Source: Pseudomonas guariconensis
GTDB lineage: Bacteria; Pseudomonadota; Gammaproteobacteria; Pseudomonadales; Pseudomonadaceae
Reading direction: 5' to 3'
Assembly (NCBI RefSeq): GCF_900102675.1
Contig: NZ_FMYX01000001.1
Location: forward strand, 593,214-657,213
DNA: 64,000 nt
The notes under the pieces were generated by a model that worked only from the letters and a program-made list of their open reading frames with translations, was not told the DNA's origin and did not search any database. Of the stretch, positions 17,075 through 26,641 are shown in pieces; the first letter of the stretch is position 1; each line of letters opens with the position of its first letter. The position numbers and the translations under genes were made by a program.

Positions 17075-18253
17075 ATGACCGCGCAACAACCTGCCTCCAG
17101 CGTCACCCTGCAGATCCTCTCGATCGTCTTCTATACCTTCATCGCCTTTCTGTGCATCGGTCTGCCGATCGCGGTGCTGCCCAGCTATGTCCATGATCAG
17201 TTAGGCTTTGGCGCAGTAATCGCCGGCCTGACCATTGGCCTTCAGTACCTGTCCACGCTCCTGAGTCGGCCATTCGCCGGACGGGTGGCCGATGGCCTGG
17301 GTGGCAAGCGAGCGATTCGCTATGGGCTTTACGGCATCGCCGGCTGCGGCGTGCTGACCTTGTTTTCGGCCTGGACCCTCGCCCTGCCTTGGCTGAGCCT
17401 GCTCCTGCTACTCGCCGGCCGAGTGCTGCTGGGCATCGCCCAAGGGTTAATCGGGGTCGCCACCTTGAGCTGGGGTATCGGTCAAGTCGGTAGCGAGCAC
17501 ACCGCAAAGGTGATTTCCTGGAACGGCATCGCCTCCTACGGCGCCATCGCCATTGGCGCGCCGGCCGGCGTGCTGCTGGTGGACGGGATCGATTTCAGCG
17601 TACTAGGCCCTGCATTGCTGGTGCTGGCACTGCTTGCCCTAATGGCGTTGCGCACACGCCCGGATGCCGTGGTGGTGCGGGGTGAACGCCTGCCGTTCTG
17701 GTCCGCCTTCGGGCGGGTAGCGCCTTTTGGCCTGGGGCTGACCCTGGCCTCGATCGGCTACGGCACCCTCACCACCTTCATCACCCTCTTTTACCTGGAG
17801 CGCGGCTGGATCGGCGCGGCCTGGTGCCTGAGCGCCTTCGGTCTGTGCTTCATCGTGTCCCGGCTGTTGTTCGTCAATGCGGTCAACCGCTTTGGCGGCT
17901 ACAACGTGGCGATCGCATGCATGGCCACCGAAGTGCTGGGGCTGACCCTGCTCTGGCTGGCGCCCTCGCCTGCCTGGGCCCTGGTCGGCGCGGGCCTGAC
18001 GGGGTTCGGGTTGTCTCTGGTGTACCCGGCGCTCGGGGTTGAGGCGATCCAGCAGGTACCGAGCAGCAGTCGTGGCGCGGGCCTGGGTGCCTATGCGGTG
18101 TTCTTCGACTTGGCCTTGGCCATCGCTGGGCCAGTGATGGGTACGGTGGCTGCGCACCAGGGCTATGCGTCGATCTTCTGCGTGGCCGCCTTGCTGGCAC
18201 TGTCAGGGGTGGGTCTTGTGCTACTGCTCGCCCGCCGCGCCCATCGCGGCTGA
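17075..18253 (+). CDS. MFS transporter, YhhS/YfcJ-like
   Basis: 392 residues with about twelve hydrophobic segments. The loop 2-3 signature appears as SRPFAGRVADGLGGKRAI, and the pattern of the YhhS-like group (YHHS family of drug/arabinose-type exporters) fits. The substrate is unknown. An in-frame GTG lies six bases upstream; the ATG is preferred. The 3' end overlaps the convergent hydrolase gene by 33 bases. Confidence 0.85.
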   Translation: MTAQQPASSVTLQILSIVFYTFIAFLCIGLPIAVLPSYVHDQLGFGAVIAGLTIGLQYLSTLLSRPFAGRVADGLGGKRAIRYGLYGIAGCGVLTLFSAWTLALPWLSLLLLLAGRVLLGIAQGLIGVATLSWGIGQVGSEHTAKVISWNGIASYGAIAIGAPAGVLLVDGIDFSVLGPALLVLALLALMALRTRPDAVVVRGERLPFWSAFGRVAPFGLGLTLASIGYGTLTTFITLFYLERGWIGAAWCLSAFGLCFIVSRLLFVNAVNRFGGYNVAIACMATEVLGLTLLWLAPSPAWALVGAGLTGFGLSLVYPALGVEAIQQVPSSSRGAGLGAYAVFFDLALAIAGPVMGTVAAHQGYASIFCVAALLALSGVGLVLLLARRAHRG

Positions 18254-19261
18254 GCGCTCGGCCGGCTGCGGCACCCCTAGGGCTTGGCTGAAAAACAGCG
18301 CGGCCTCACGCTGCAACGAATGGTGAATATGGCGACGGTCGACGCCATCAGCGTCCTTGCACAGCGCAGGCATACGGGCATGTTGCTCCTCGTCGCAGGG
18401 CGCCATGAACACGAAATGGCCGGCACCGGCCAGCAGGCGATAGTCAGGCGTTACCGGCAGTTTGCGCGCCAAGGCTTCGGCGTTGCGGTCCAGGGCCAGC
18501 AACTGGTCGCGGTCGCCGCTGTAGATCAATGCGGGGACCCTCACTCCGGCCAAGGCATGACGGCCGAACATCAGGCTCAGGGGCGCCATCAACATCACGG
18601 CCCCCACACGGGCGTCGGCCTGTGGCGTGAGCTCGGCGCGGTCGGCGATCAGCACCCCATGGGTCTTGCAGGCATCGGCATCGCTGGGGCGCTCCAGGCA
18701 ATACCGGTGCAGACGGTCCAGGTCCGGTTGTGCTCCAGAAAGGATCAACGCGGTTTCCCCTCCTGCCGAGTAACCGATCACCCCAACCTTGCCCTCGTTC
18801 AGGTAAGGGCCAAGCAGGGCGTCGCCACGGGCTGCGCTGATCGCCGCGCTCAGTTGCAAGGGGCGTCCGTAGAGGTTGCTCAGGGTACCCAGGCGGCTGT
18901 GGTCACGGTTGTTGTCGCCGGGATGGATCACGGCCACGACGATAAAACCCCGGCGCGCCAGGGCGGTGGCCAGGTCGTGCAGTGCCAGGGGGCTGCCGGT
19001 ATTGCCGTGGGACAACACCAGCAAAGGGAACTGCCCCATGGCGACTGGAGCCTCCTCTGCCACGGTCAGTGGGTAGCCTTCCAGGCGCAAGGCGCGTGTC
19101 GGGCCATTGGCCGGGTAGAACGCCAGCGCCTGCATGGGTCGAGCATCCAGCGGATCGGCCAGTTGCATCCGGTGCAGGCCACTGACCCAAGATGCTGCCT
19201 CGGCGCGGGCCATCAAGCTGCCGAGCAACACCAAGGCCAACAGGGCATAGGTTCGCTTCAT
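18221..19261 (-). CDS. secreted alpha/beta hydrolase (dienelactone hydrolase/PAF-acetylhydrolase-like)
   Basis: 346 residues with a signal peptide (residues 1-22, ending ARAEA). The nucleophile elbow is VIGYSAGGETAL with Ser in GYSAGG. The acid region is ALIYSGDRDQLLAL and the histidine is in LLAGAGHFVFMAPC. The family hydrolyses esters or lipids in the periplasm; the substrate is not known. The start MKRTYALLAL is chosen because it begins the signal peptide. It shares a terminator region with azoR upstream. Confidence 0.83.
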   Translation of the reverse strand: MKRTYALLALVLLGSLMARAEAASWVSGLHRMQLADPLDARPMQALAFYPANGPTRALRLEGYPLTVAEEAPVAMGQFPLLVLSHGNTGSPLALHDLATALARRGFIVVAVIHPGDNNRDHSRLGTLSNLYGRPLQLSAAISAARGDALLGPYLNEGKVGVIGYSAGGETALILSGAQPDLDRLHRYCLERPSDADACKTHGVLIADRAELTPQADARVGAVMLMAPLSLMFGRHALAGVRVPALIYSGDRDQLLALDRNAEALARKLPVTPDYRLLAGAGHFVFMAPCDEEQHARMPALCKDADGVDRRHIHHSLQREAALFFSQALGVPQPAERSAAMGAAGEQ

Positions 19262-19340
19262 GGGCGGGGAGCTCCGCACAAGGCCGAAGGACAGCGCCAG
19301 CATAAAGCCAGCCAAACGGCAGGCAGATGAAACCTGAATG

Positions 19341-19382
19341 AAAAAAAACCGGCTGGCGCCCAGGGCGTCAGCCGGTTTTTTT
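19341..19382. terminator. terminator downstream of azoR, possibly bidirectional
   Basis: CCGGCTG-GCGCC and GGCG-TCAGCCGG form the stem, with eight A on one side and seven T on the other, so it can work in both directions. It directly follows the azoR stop on the minus strand. Confidence 0.85.
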
Positions 19383-19392
19383 CAGGCACCGA

Positions 19393-20004
19393 TCAGGCAG
19401 CTGCGAACAGCTCGTTGGCGATCTGGGCCTGAGCGGCGTCGATGGCCTTGCTGCGGTGTTCCGGGCCGTAGGCCAGGCCGTGGGCGCGGACGATCTCGAG
19501 GTCGGTGATCCCGATGAAGCCAAGGAACACCTTGAGGAAGTCCTCATGCCCGACGCCAGTCGGCTGGCCGTGGTGCAGACCACCGGCGGTGGACACCAGA
19601 ATCACTTTCTTGTCGCCGCACAGACCTTCAGGGCCGGCTTCGGTGTAGCGGAAAGTCTTGCCGGCGACGGCGACGCGGTCGATCCAGGCCTTGAGCTGAG
19701 TCGGCACGGAGAAGTTGTACATCGGCGCGCCGATCACCACTGCATCGGCAGCCAGGAACTCTTCCAGGGTCTCGGCGCTGAGCTTGGCTTCGTGGGCTTG
19801 AGCGGCGTCGCGCATTTCATCCGGGGTGCCAGCAGCAACCAGGGTCGCGGCGGAGAAGTGGCTGATCGCATCGGCGGCCAGGTCGCGGTACACCACCTCG
19901 ATGCTCGGATCTGCAGCTTTCCAGACTTGGACGACTTCACGGCTCAGTTGGCGGGAGGCGGAATTGTCGCCCAGGATGCTCGAATCGATATGCAACAGTT
20001 TCAT
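19393..20004 (-). CDS. azoR: FMN-dependent NADH-azoreductase
   Basis: 203 residues, the AzoR flavodoxin-like fold. Landmarks are [21 protein letters not shown], the FMN loop [20 protein letters not shown], and STAGGLHH near residue 140. The enzyme reduces quinones and azo compounds with NADH. It is divergent from a LysR gene 135 bases away, which is the usual regulator arrangement for this enzyme in Pseudomonas. Confidence 0.94.
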   Translation of the reverse strand: MKLLHIDSSILGDNSASRQLSREVVQVWKAADPSIEVVYRDLAADAISHFSAATLVAAGTPDEMRDAAQAHEAKLSAETLEEFLAADAVVIGAPMYNFSVPTQLKAWIDRVAVAGKTFRYTEAGPEGLCGDKKVILVSTAGGLHHGQPTGVGHEDFLKVFLGFIGITDLEIVRAHGLAYGPEHRSKAIDAAQAQIANELFAAA

Positions 20005-20138
20005 GGGACTCTCCTGTGAGTGAAGACCGCATCAAGGGGCGATCGCGATGGAGAGAATCCTATAGAACCATCGAATGACCGATAAGCGGGCAAAAATGCG
20101 TTAGTTTGTCCTACAGATGGAACAATGAGACGTTAACC

Positions 20139-21041
20139 ATGCAAGACCTCAATGACCTCTTCTATTTCGCCCGCGTGGTCGAAGCAGGCGGTTTCGCCGC
20201 GGCGGGCCGCCAGTTGGGCATTCCCAAGTCGCGTCTGTCGCGGCGCATCGCCGAGCTGGAAGAACGCTTGGGCACGCGCCTTCTGCAGCGCACCACCCGA
20301 CAACTGAAGCTCACCGCCGTGGGCGAGCGCTACCTGCAGCATTGCCAGGCCATGCTGCTGGAGGCCGAGGCCGCGGACGAAGCGGTGGCGAGCATGAGCA
20401 GCGAACCGCGCGGGCGTCTGCGGGTGTCGTGCCCGGTGGCGCTGGCCCATGCGTTCCTGCCGGATGTGGTCAGCCGGTTTCTTGAGCAGTATCCGTTGGT
20501 GCAATTGGATTTGGTCCTGCTCAATCGGCGGGTCGATCTGATTTCCGAAGGGGTCGACGTGGCCCTGCGCGTGCGTGACCTAGGTGATGAGGACCCGGCC
20601 TTGGTCACTCGCCGCCTGCGCCCGGCGCAAACTCACCTGGTGGCCGCGCCGGGCTTTGCCGACCACTTGCGCGAGCCGTCGGAACTGGCCGGTTTGCCTG
20701 TGCTTGGTGCGGCGGAGGCAGATCGGTTGGTGCATCTGCGCCTGATCGGCCCTGGCGGACAGCAACAGGAGCTCGCCCTGGAACCGCGCCTGGCGGTGGA
20801 CGATTTCTTGGTGCGCAAGGCGGCCGTGCGTGCAGGCCTGGGGTTTACCGCCCTGCCGAGCATGTTCTGCGAAGAGGAACTCGAACGCGGCGAACTGGTA
20901 CGCCTGTTGCCGGATTGGTCGCTGCCTGGCGGTTGGCTGCAGGCGGTCTACCCTCATCGCCGGGGCCTGCTCCCGGCGGTGCGAGTATGGATCGATCATC
21001 TGGCGGCTTCGTTCGAAGCCTGTGGAGAGCGGTATGTCTGA
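20139..21041 (+). CDS. LysR-family regulator, probably of azoR
   Basis: 300 residues. An N-terminal winged helix (LNDLFYFARVVEAGGFAAAGRQLG, then KSRLSRRIAELEERLG) precedes a substrate-binding domain of the CrgA/AaeR-like group. The start MQDLNDLF is preferred; the frame is open 33 bases further upstream, but GAGACG precedes this ATG. The divergent azoR suggests it senses quinone-like or electrophilic compounds. The last eight bases overlap the next gene, which is coupled to it. Confidence 0.88.
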   Translation: MQDLNDLFYFARVVEAGGFAAAGRQLGIPKSRLSRRIAELEERLGTRLLQRTTRQLKLTAVGERYLQHCQAMLLEAEAADEAVASMSSEPRGRLRVSCPVALAHAFLPDVVSRFLEQYPLVQLDLVLLNRRVDLISEGVDVALRVRDLGDEDPALVTRRLRPAQTHLVAAPGFADHLREPSELAGLPVLGAAEADRLVHLRLIGPGGQQQELALEPRLAVDDFLVRKAAVRAGLGFTALPSMFCEEELERGELVRLLPDWSLPGGWLQAVYPHRRGLLPAVRVWIDHLAASFEACGERYV

Positions 21042-21396
21042 GCGGCGGATGACGCCAGAACAGGTGGCAGCGTTCTGCCTGAACCTGCCCGGTGCCCGGG
21101 AGGACTATAAATGGGGCGGCGTACGGGTGTTTTCGGTCGCGGGCAACAAGATGTTCGCGGTACTCGACCTCGCGGGCGCGGGGTTGTCTTTCAAAGTGGC
21201 CGATGAGCTGTTCCTGGGCTATTGCGACCGCCCCGGCATCCGTCCGGCGCCTTATCTTGCAAGGGCGCGCTGGATCAGCATGGCCCCACCCTACCCCATG
21301 GGGCGCGCGGAATTGTGCGACCTGCTGCAACGCTCACACCAGTTGGTAGTGAAGCGGCTGCCCAAACGGCTGCAGGTTGGGCTGTTGCAAGGATGA
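21034..21396 (+). CDS. MmcQ/YjbR-family protein
   Basis: 120 residues. The pattern FCLNLPGAREDYKWGGVRVFSVAGNKMFAVL and the end RAELCDLLQRSHQLVVKRLPKR match the MmcQ/YjbR family, a small double-wing DNA-binding-like fold of unknown role. The start overlaps the LysR stop by eight bases and has GGAGAGC upstream, so it is translated with the regulator. Confidence 0.83.
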   Translation: MSERRMTPEQVAAFCLNLPGAREDYKWGGVRVFSVAGNKMFAVLDLAGAGLSFKVADELFLGYCDRPGIRPAPYLARARWISMAPPYPMGRAELCDLLQRSHQLVVKRLPKRLQVGLLQG

Positions 21397-21431
21397 AAAG
21401 ACACGTCGGGGCAGTCATTGCCGCCTCGACA

Positions 21432-21884
21432 TCAATGACCGGTCAGGACGCCGAGCGCACCACCCAGCCAGCGGCCGCCCAGCAGCAAATGGTCGGCCCA
21501 GAACGCCTGGTGCAACATCACGATGACCCAGAACGTCGCCTGGTAGGACACCTTGCGCGTCTTGTGTCGAAACAACTGCTGCGCCACCAGCGCGCCGGGC
21601 CAACCACCGCACAGCTCGCTGGCGTGCAGGACCTTCTCGGGCGTCCGCCAGGCCTGGGTGCGGGCTTGCTGTTTGTCCTGCCAGTAGAGCAACAGGCTGA
21701 CCAGACTCGCCAGCGGATACACCACCAATGGCGCCCAGGACTGACCGCTGAAGGCCATTTGCGCGGCACCCACTGCCGGCAGCAGGCACAGCCCGGCCAG
21801 GGCCAGCAACTTCAGGTGCACGTTGCGTACGCCCTCCTGGGCGCGGCTGCCGCCACGCCGAGGTACAGTGTGCGAACGGGCCAT
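21432..21884 (-). CDS. DUF1294 membrane protein
   Basis: 150 residues with a basic N-terminal tail and three to four membrane segments. The DUF1294 motif is seen as YWQDKQQARTQAWRTPEKVLH, SELCGGWPGALVAQQLFRHK and KVSYQATFW. Many homologues carry an N-terminal cold-shock domain, which is absent here. The start ATG at 21884 lies one base from the uppP stop, so the two genes form one unit. Confidence 0.85.
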   Translation of the reverse strand: MARSHTVPRRGGSRAQEGVRNVHLKLLALAGLCLLPAVGAAQMAFSGQSWAPLVVYPLASLVSLLLYWQDKQQARTQAWRTPEKVLHASELCGGWPGALVAQQLFRHKTRKVSYQATFWVIVMLHQAFWADHLLLGGRWLGGALGVLTGH

Positions 21885-21885
21885 C

Positions 21886-22719
21886 TCAGCCGTGCGCCGT
21901 GGCCCAGTTGACCCAGCCAAATTGCCAGGTCGCCAGGATCAGCAAGCCGAAAACGATGCGATACCAGGCAAATGCCGCATAGCTGTGGTTAGCGATGAAC
22001 TTCAGCAGACCCCTTACGGCGATCATGGCGAAGATGAACGAGACCACGAAACCGATGGCGAACACCGGTAGATCGCCAGGCTGGAACAGGTCACGGTACT
22101 TGTAGCCCGAATAGACTGCGGCGCCGACCATGGTCGGCATGGCCAGGAAAAACGAGAACTCGGTCGCGGCTTTGCGCGACAGGCCGAACAGCAGGCCGCC
22201 GATGATGGTCGAGCCTGAGCGCGACGTCCCCGGAATCATCGCCAGGCACTGGACAAGGCCGATCTTCAACGCGTGACTCCAGCGCATGTCATCGACATGG
22301 TCGACCTCGATGCGGTGGTCGCGTCGCTCCGCCCAGAGCATGATCACCCCGCCAACCACCAGGGCTGCAGCCACGGTGACCGGGTTGAACAGGTATTCAT
22401 GGATCAGATCGGCGAACAGCACGCCCAGCACCACCGCCGGGAAGAAGGCGATCAGCAGGTTGGCAGTGAAACGACGCGCCTGGGGTTGGCTCTGCAAGCC
22501 GAGGACCACATCGAAGATCTTGCGCCGAAACTCCCAGACCACGGCCAGGATCGCGCCAAGCTGGATGATGATGTTGAACGCCATGGCGCGCTCGCCGCCG
22601 AAGTCGATCAGATCGGCGACGATAATCTGGTGCCCCGTGCTGGAGATCGGCAGGAATTCTGTCAAACCCTCGACCACGCCTAAGATGATTGCCTGCAAGG
22701 CACTCCAAAAATCCATCAT
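21886..22719 (-). CDS. uppP: undecaprenyl-diphosphatase
   Basis: 277 residues, polytopic. Both signatures are clear: [14 protein letters not shown] near the N-terminus and [17 protein letters not shown] near residue 170. The enzyme recycles the lipid carrier of peptidoglycan and O-antigen synthesis and gives bacitracin resistance. Two adjacent ATGs (22719 and 22716) can serve as start; GGGGGA precedes both closely. Confidence 0.94.
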   Translation of the reverse strand: MMDFWSALQAIILGVVEGLTEFLPISSTGHQIIVADLIDFGGERAMAFNIIIQLGAILAVVWEFRRKIFDVVLGLQSQPQARRFTANLLIAFFPAVVLGVLFADLIHEYLFNPVTVAAALVVGGVIMLWAERRDHRIEVDHVDDMRWSHALKIGLVQCLAMIPGTSRSGSTIIGGLLFGLSRKAATEFSFFLAMPTMVGAAVYSGYKYRDLFQPGDLPVFAIGFVVSFIFAMIAVRGLLKFIANHSYAAFAWYRIVFGLLILATWQFGWVNWATAHG

Positions 22720-23015
22720 TCCCCCGATGGAGCGCAGCTCCTGGCTGGCCCCTTGTACTTGATTTGCTTAGTGATTGCCGCGAAAGGCCCGGCCGTTTTA
22801 CAGCGACTGCCGGCCGCATTGCCAGTGGAAATACGCCGATGCCTAAAGGTTTCATCTTGCGCGGCCGAAATCCTATCAGAGGTGCTTGTCAATCGCTCGC
22901 ACGGCATGCGACACGAAATGCCTCTTCCGGCACTTAGCCCTTGGTCGAGTGTGTCGCGATGCGTAAAGCATGCTTGGATGCGCCTGATAACAAGAACAAT
23001 GCGGGAGTACCTTTC

Positions 23016-24650
23016 ATGAAGACCTTGAGGTCGATGTCGATCAGCCGTCGCCTGTCGCTGATCCTGCTGGTGGCGGTGGCCATGCTGGTGATCCTGGGCC
23101 TGTTGATGCTGCGCCAGCTCCACGGCGACCTGTATCAGGCCAAGGCCCAGAAAACCCAGCACGTGGTACAGACCGCTGCCGGAGTGCTGGCCTACTACCA
23201 AGGCTTGGAGGCCGCCGGCACACTCAGCCGTGAGGCAGCCCAACAACAGGCGTTGCAGGTGGTACGTGGCCTGCGCTACGACAAAGATGACTATTTCTGG
23301 ATCAACGACCTGGGGCCGAAGATGATCATGCATCCGACCAACCCCAAGCTCGACGGCCAGGACCTGTCCGCCATCCGCGACCCTGACGGCTTTGCCGTTT
23401 TCAACGAAATGGTCGCCCTCGCCCGCAGCCAGGACGCAGGCTCGGTCAACTACCGCTGGCCCAAACCCGGCGCCAGCGAACCGGTGGCCAAGACTTCCTA
23501 CATCCAGCTGTTCAAACCCTGGGGCTGGATTATCGGCTCGGGTGTCTATATCGACGACGTTCAGGCCGAATTCGCCCGCCAAGTGCGCGATGCCTCCCTG
23601 CTCGGCCTGGGTATCGCCGTGCTGATGGCCCTGCTGGTGCTGTTGATCGCCCGCAGCATCGCTCGCCCGTTGCAGGATGCCGTGCAGGCCATGGGCAACA
23701 TCGCCAGCGGCGAAAGCGACTTGACCCGGCGCCTGGATACCCATGGTAGAGACGAGCTCACGCATTTGGGCGAGCACTTCAACCGCTTCAACGGCAAGCT
23801 GCAGGGTGTGGTCGGCCAACTGCAAGGCGCGGCCCATGCCCTGGCCCAGTCCGCCAGCCACGTCGGCGACAACGCGGGCCAAGCCCAGGCGCGCAGCGTT
23901 CAGCAATCGCTGCAGATGGACCAGGTGGCCACTGCCGTCAACGAAGTCACCTATGCGGTTCAAGACGTCGCCAAGACCGCCGAACAGGCAGCCAACGAGA
24001 TGCACACGGCCCAAGTGCAGGTCGATCATGGCCAGCAGGCCATCCAAAGTAGCCTGCAGCAGATCGACCGGCTGTCGAGCACCATCGACCAGGCGGTGCA
24101 GGTGATCCGCGAACTGGCCGGGCACAGCACTCGGATCGGTGGCGTGCTGGAAGTGATCCGCTCTATCGCCGAACAGACCAACCTGCTGGCCCTCAATGCC
24201 GCGATCGAGGCGGCCCGGGCGGGTGAACAGGGCCGAGGTTTTGCCGTGGTCGCCGATGAAGTGCGGTTGCTGGCTCAGCGCACCGCCCAGTCGACCGCCG
24301 AGATCCAGACCATGATCGAGCACCTGCAAAGCCAGTCGGAAGCAGCCGTCAAGGCCATCGACACCAGCAGCGAAGCCTCGCGCCAGACCGTCCATCAAGC
24401 CCGCGAGGCCGGCACCAGCCTGGATGCTATCAGCCAGGCATTGAACAACCTCACCGCGCTCAACGCGTCAATCGCCAGTGCCACCTTGCAGCAAGCCCAT
24501 GTGGTCGAAGAGATCAATCGCAATGTCCTCGACACCGCCGGACTGTCTCAGCAGACCGCCGAGGCGGCCCGCCAGTCCAGCGATGCGGGTGCCTCCCTGG
24601 CGCGCCTGAGCGAAGACTTGGAACAGTTGCTGCGCCAGTTCAAGGTCTGA
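23016..24650 (+). CDS. methyl-accepting chemotaxis protein with single Cache domain
   Basis: 544 residues. TM1 is about residues 13-32. The periplasmic sCache_2 domain has the marks [15 protein letters not shown] and [17 protein letters not shown]2 is about 195-216, then HAMP, and the signalling domain carries [23 protein letters not shown] and [19 protein letters not shown]. sCache receptors often sense organic acids; the ligand is unknown here. The start at 23016 has GGGAG upstream and begins the basic pre-TM stretch; the longer frame is not used. Confidence 0.9.
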   Translation: MKTLRSMSISRRLSLILLVAVAMLVILGLLMLRQLHGDLYQAKAQKTQHVVQTAAGVLAYYQGLEAAGTLSREAAQQQALQVVRGLRYDKDDYFWINDLGPKMIMHPTNPKLDGQDLSAIRDPDGFAVFNEMVALARSQDAGSVNYRWPKPGASEPVAKTSYIQLFKPWGWIIGSGVYIDDVQAEFARQVRDASLLGLGIAVLMALLVLLIARSIARPLQDAVQAMGNIASGESDLTRRLDTHGRDELTHLGEHFNRFNGKLQGVVGQLQGAAHALAQSASHVGDNAGQAQARSVQQSLQMDQVATAVNEVTYAVQDVAKTAEQAANEMHTAQVQVDHGQQAIQSSLQQIDRLSSTIDQAVQVIRELAGHSTRIGGVLEVIRSIAEQTNLLALNAAIEAARAGEQGRGFAVVADEVRLLAQRTAQSTAEIQTMIEHLQSQSEAAVKAIDTSSEASRQTVHQAREAGTSLDAISQALNNLTALNASIASATLQQAHVVEEINRNVLDTAGLSQQTAEAARQSSDAGASLARLSEDLEQLLRQFKV

Positions 24651-24663
24651 CAGCTTATCGATT

Positions 24664-24714
24664 TGTTCACGGGTGAACCCGCTCCTACCTTAGGAGCGGG
24701 GTTGCCCGCGAACA
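24664..24714. repeat. REP-like palindrome
   Basis: Two 24-base arms, TGTTCACGGGTGAACCCG plus CTCCTA facing TAGGAGCG plus GGGTTGCCCGCGAACA, leave a CCT loop. This is the P. putida-type REP consensus and shares its core with the copy at 201-232. It follows the chemoreceptor stop by 14 bases and may also protect or end that transcript. Confidence 0.75.
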
Positions 24715-24789
24715 GGCCGCCATCAGCCACTACAGCTTCCCCGCCCCACAGGCTACAATCGCGACCTTCCCCACTCCCAAGGATCGCCG

Positions 24790-25356
24790 ATGTCCGGCCT
24801 CGAACTCTTCGCCGCCGTGCTCGGCGTCATCGCCGTGTGGCTCACGGTCAAGCAGAACCCGTGGTGCTGGCCGATCGGCTTGGTGATGGTGCTGCTCTAC
24901 AGCTGGATCTTCTATGAGGTGAAGCTGTACTCCGACATGCTCCTGCAACTGGTCTATGCCGTACTGCAGTTGTACGGCTGGTGGCAATGGACACGCCCGG
25001 AGCGTGTCGAGTACGCCCGTCAGGTGTCCAGCCTGGCCACAGGGCCGATGCTTACAGGGCTTGGGGTCGGCCTGCTGGCAAGTCTTGCTCTCGGCGCGGC
25101 GATGGCACACTGGACTGACGCCGCCCAGCCCTGGCTGGACGCCGCACTGACGGGGTTCAGCCTGGTGGCGCAGTGGTGGATGGCGCAAAAGCGCCTGCAG
25201 TGCTGGGCACTGTGGATGGTTCTGGACGTGATCTTCGTTGGCCTGTTCCTCTACAAAGGCCTGTACCTGACCGCCGCACTCTACGCATTGTTCACCCTGA
25301 TCGCCGTACGTGGCTGGCTGCAATGGCGGCGCGACCCGGCGCTGGTGGCGGCATGA
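24790..25356 (+). CDS. pnuC: PnuC-type nicotinamide riboside transporter
   Basis: 188 residues with about seven hydrophobic helices, including WLTVKQNPWCWPIGLVMVLLY and the Trp-rich LQLYGWWQWTRP block diagnostic for PnuC. The family moves nicotinamide riboside (or thiamin, in PnuT) by facilitated diffusion, driven by phosphorylation inside the cell. The next gene, overlapping by four bases, encodes such a kinase, which supports nicotinamide riboside as substrate. Confidence 0.9.
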   Translation: MSGLELFAAVLGVIAVWLTVKQNPWCWPIGLVMVLLYSWIFYEVKLYSDMLLQLVYAVLQLYGWWQWTRPERVEYARQVSSLATGPMLTGLGVGLLASLALGAAMAHWTDAAQPWLDAALTGFSLVAQWWMAQKRLQCWALWMVLDVIFVGLFLYKGLYLTAALYALFTLIAVRGWLQWRRDPALVAA

Positions 25357-25904
25357 AAGTCGTGGTGCTGTGCGGCCCGGAGTCCAGCGGCAAGAGCTGG
25401 CTCAGTGGGGAGATCCAGGCACATTTCGGTGGCGTGGTCGTCAGCGAATACGTACGCCATTTCATCGACCAGGAACAGCGTGACACCTGTTACGCCGACA
25501 TCCCGACCATCGCCCAGGGTCAACTGGCCTGGGAGGACCAGGCCCGTCAGCTGACGCCAGAGCTCTTGATCCTCGACACCCATCTGCTCAGCAACATGCT
25601 GTGGAGCCATGCCCTGTTCGATGACTGCCCGCCCTGGCTGGAACAGGCCTTGCTTGCACGTCACTATGACCTGCACCTGCTGCTCAGCCCCCAAGGCGTC
25701 GGCTGGGTGGACGATGGCCAGCGCAGCCAGCCCGACCTCAATGACCGCCAACGGTTCTTCGACGACAGTCTGGCGTGGCTGGCACGGCATCGCCAATCGG
25801 TGCAGATCATCGGCGGAGAATGGCCGCAAAGAAGCGCGGCAGCCCTGAACGCGGTGCAACGCCTGCTAGAAGGCAAATCTCCCACCTGCCCAACCGAGTG
25901 TTAA
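25353..25904 (+). CDS. NadR-like nicotinamide riboside kinase
   Basis: 183 residues, matching the kinase half of NadR without the repressor or adenylyltransferase parts. Walker A is GPESSGKS (8-15). Family marks are VVSEYVRHFID and LLILDTHLLSNMLWS, with a distal ...DLHLLLSPQGVGWVDDGQR. It should phosphorylate nicotinamide riboside to NMN. The start overlaps pnuC (ATGA) so uptake and trapping are co-translated. Confidence 0.87.
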   Translation: MKVVVLCGPESSGKSWLSGEIQAHFGGVVVSEYVRHFIDQEQRDTCYADIPTIAQGQLAWEDQARQLTPELLILDTHLLSNMLWSHALFDDCPPWLEQALLARHYDLHLLLSPQGVGWVDDGQRSQPDLNDRQRFFDDSLAWLARHRQSVQIIGGEWPQRSAAALNAVQRLLEGKSPTCPTEC

Positions 25905-26133
25905 GGACCTGACACACACTCAAGGGCGCCAGTCCCCGAATTCATGGGCTTTTCACCAGTTTTGGGGGTGGTGTAAGGCGCATGAAACACTTGTGAAAAA
26001 AGCCTCGTCAAGCAACACCGATGCAGGATCAGGCCACGCGCGAATGGATATCCGTCTCACGGCTGATACAACAAAATCCAAACATCCGTAGCTAGATTCT
26101 CCAACGCCTTGATTTAACGGGTAAATCCAAAAA
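25905..26133. other. AT-richer region upstream of the fap promoter
   Basis: No gene is seen. The sequence is richer in AT than its neighbours and probably holds activator sites for the fap operon, but I could not fix a specific binding motif. Confidence 0.35.
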
Positions 26134-26148
26134 CGGCACACCTTCTGC
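26134..26148 (+). promoter_or_regulatory. candidate sigma-54 promoter of the fap operon
   Basis: CGGCACACCTTCTGC carries GG and GC exactly ten bases apart, the -24/-12 spacing of RpoN promoters (consensus TGGCAC-N5-TTGC, two mismatches). The predicted start of transcription would be about 40 bases before the fapA GTG. Confidence 0.5.
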
Positions 26149-26202
26149 TCTCATCAGGGCAACGCTGACCCAGGCCAGCGCTCAAGAGAAGGAATTGCCG
26201 TC

Positions 26203-26640
26203 GTGAGGACATTCGATAAAGGCCTGATTCACCACCTGCTGGTCGGTTGCGTATTCGGCTCATGCCTCAGCCTGCCCGCCCAAGCCGACAACGGCATCAT
26301 CGTGATCACCCGCGATGTCCAGCCCCGCATGGCCATCCGTGCTCCTGTGGCCCCAGACCCCAATCCCACCACCGCCAATGCCAACCCGTCTGCGCACATT
26401 CTCAGGCAGACCAACGAACTCAGTGACGGTGACTTCGCCAGCATCACCAGCGGTACGGGCATTTCTTCGATGGTGACCCAGCAGACCACCAACCTGGGCG
26501 GCGCCATCGGCAACCAGAACCAACTCCCCAACATGGCCGCTGGCCGCGGCACCGGCTCGGGCAACGGCATTTCCAACATGGTCAACTCAAGCGTCCAACG
26601 CGGCCTGGCACCGCTGCAGATTCTGACCGGAGGCAAATGA
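26203..26640 (+). CDS. fapA: FapA, functional amyloid operon chaperone-like protein
   Basis: 145 residues with a signal peptide (about 1-28, ending PAQA). FapA is a periplasmic protein thought to hold FapB and FapC subunits before export. The low-complexity body with Asn, Gly, Ser and Gln (SITSGTGISSMVTQQTTNLGG) is typical. The start is GTG with AAGGA nine bases upstream. First gene of fapABCDEF. Confidence 0.85.
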   Translation: MRTFDKGLIHHLLVGCVFGSCLSLPAQADNGIIVITRDVQPRMAIRAPVAPDPNPTTANANPSAHILRQTNELSDGDFASITSGTGISSMVTQQTTNLGGAIGNQNQLPNMAAGRGTGSGNGISNMVNSSVQRGLAPLQILTGGK

Positions 26641-26641
26641 G

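Noticed and set aside
18284..19330. 348-residue open frame on the plus strand
   Set aside because: It is antisense to the secreted hydrolase, which has a signal peptide and a GYSAGG elbow.
22716..24398. 560-residue open frame on the minus strand
   Set aside because: It is antisense to the Cache chemoreceptor, shows no domain, and follows the GC-rich third-position pattern of a shadow frame.
24651..24789. Riboswitch upstream of pnuC
   Set aside because: The only structure seen is a REP-type palindrome; no THI-box or other known conserved core is visible.
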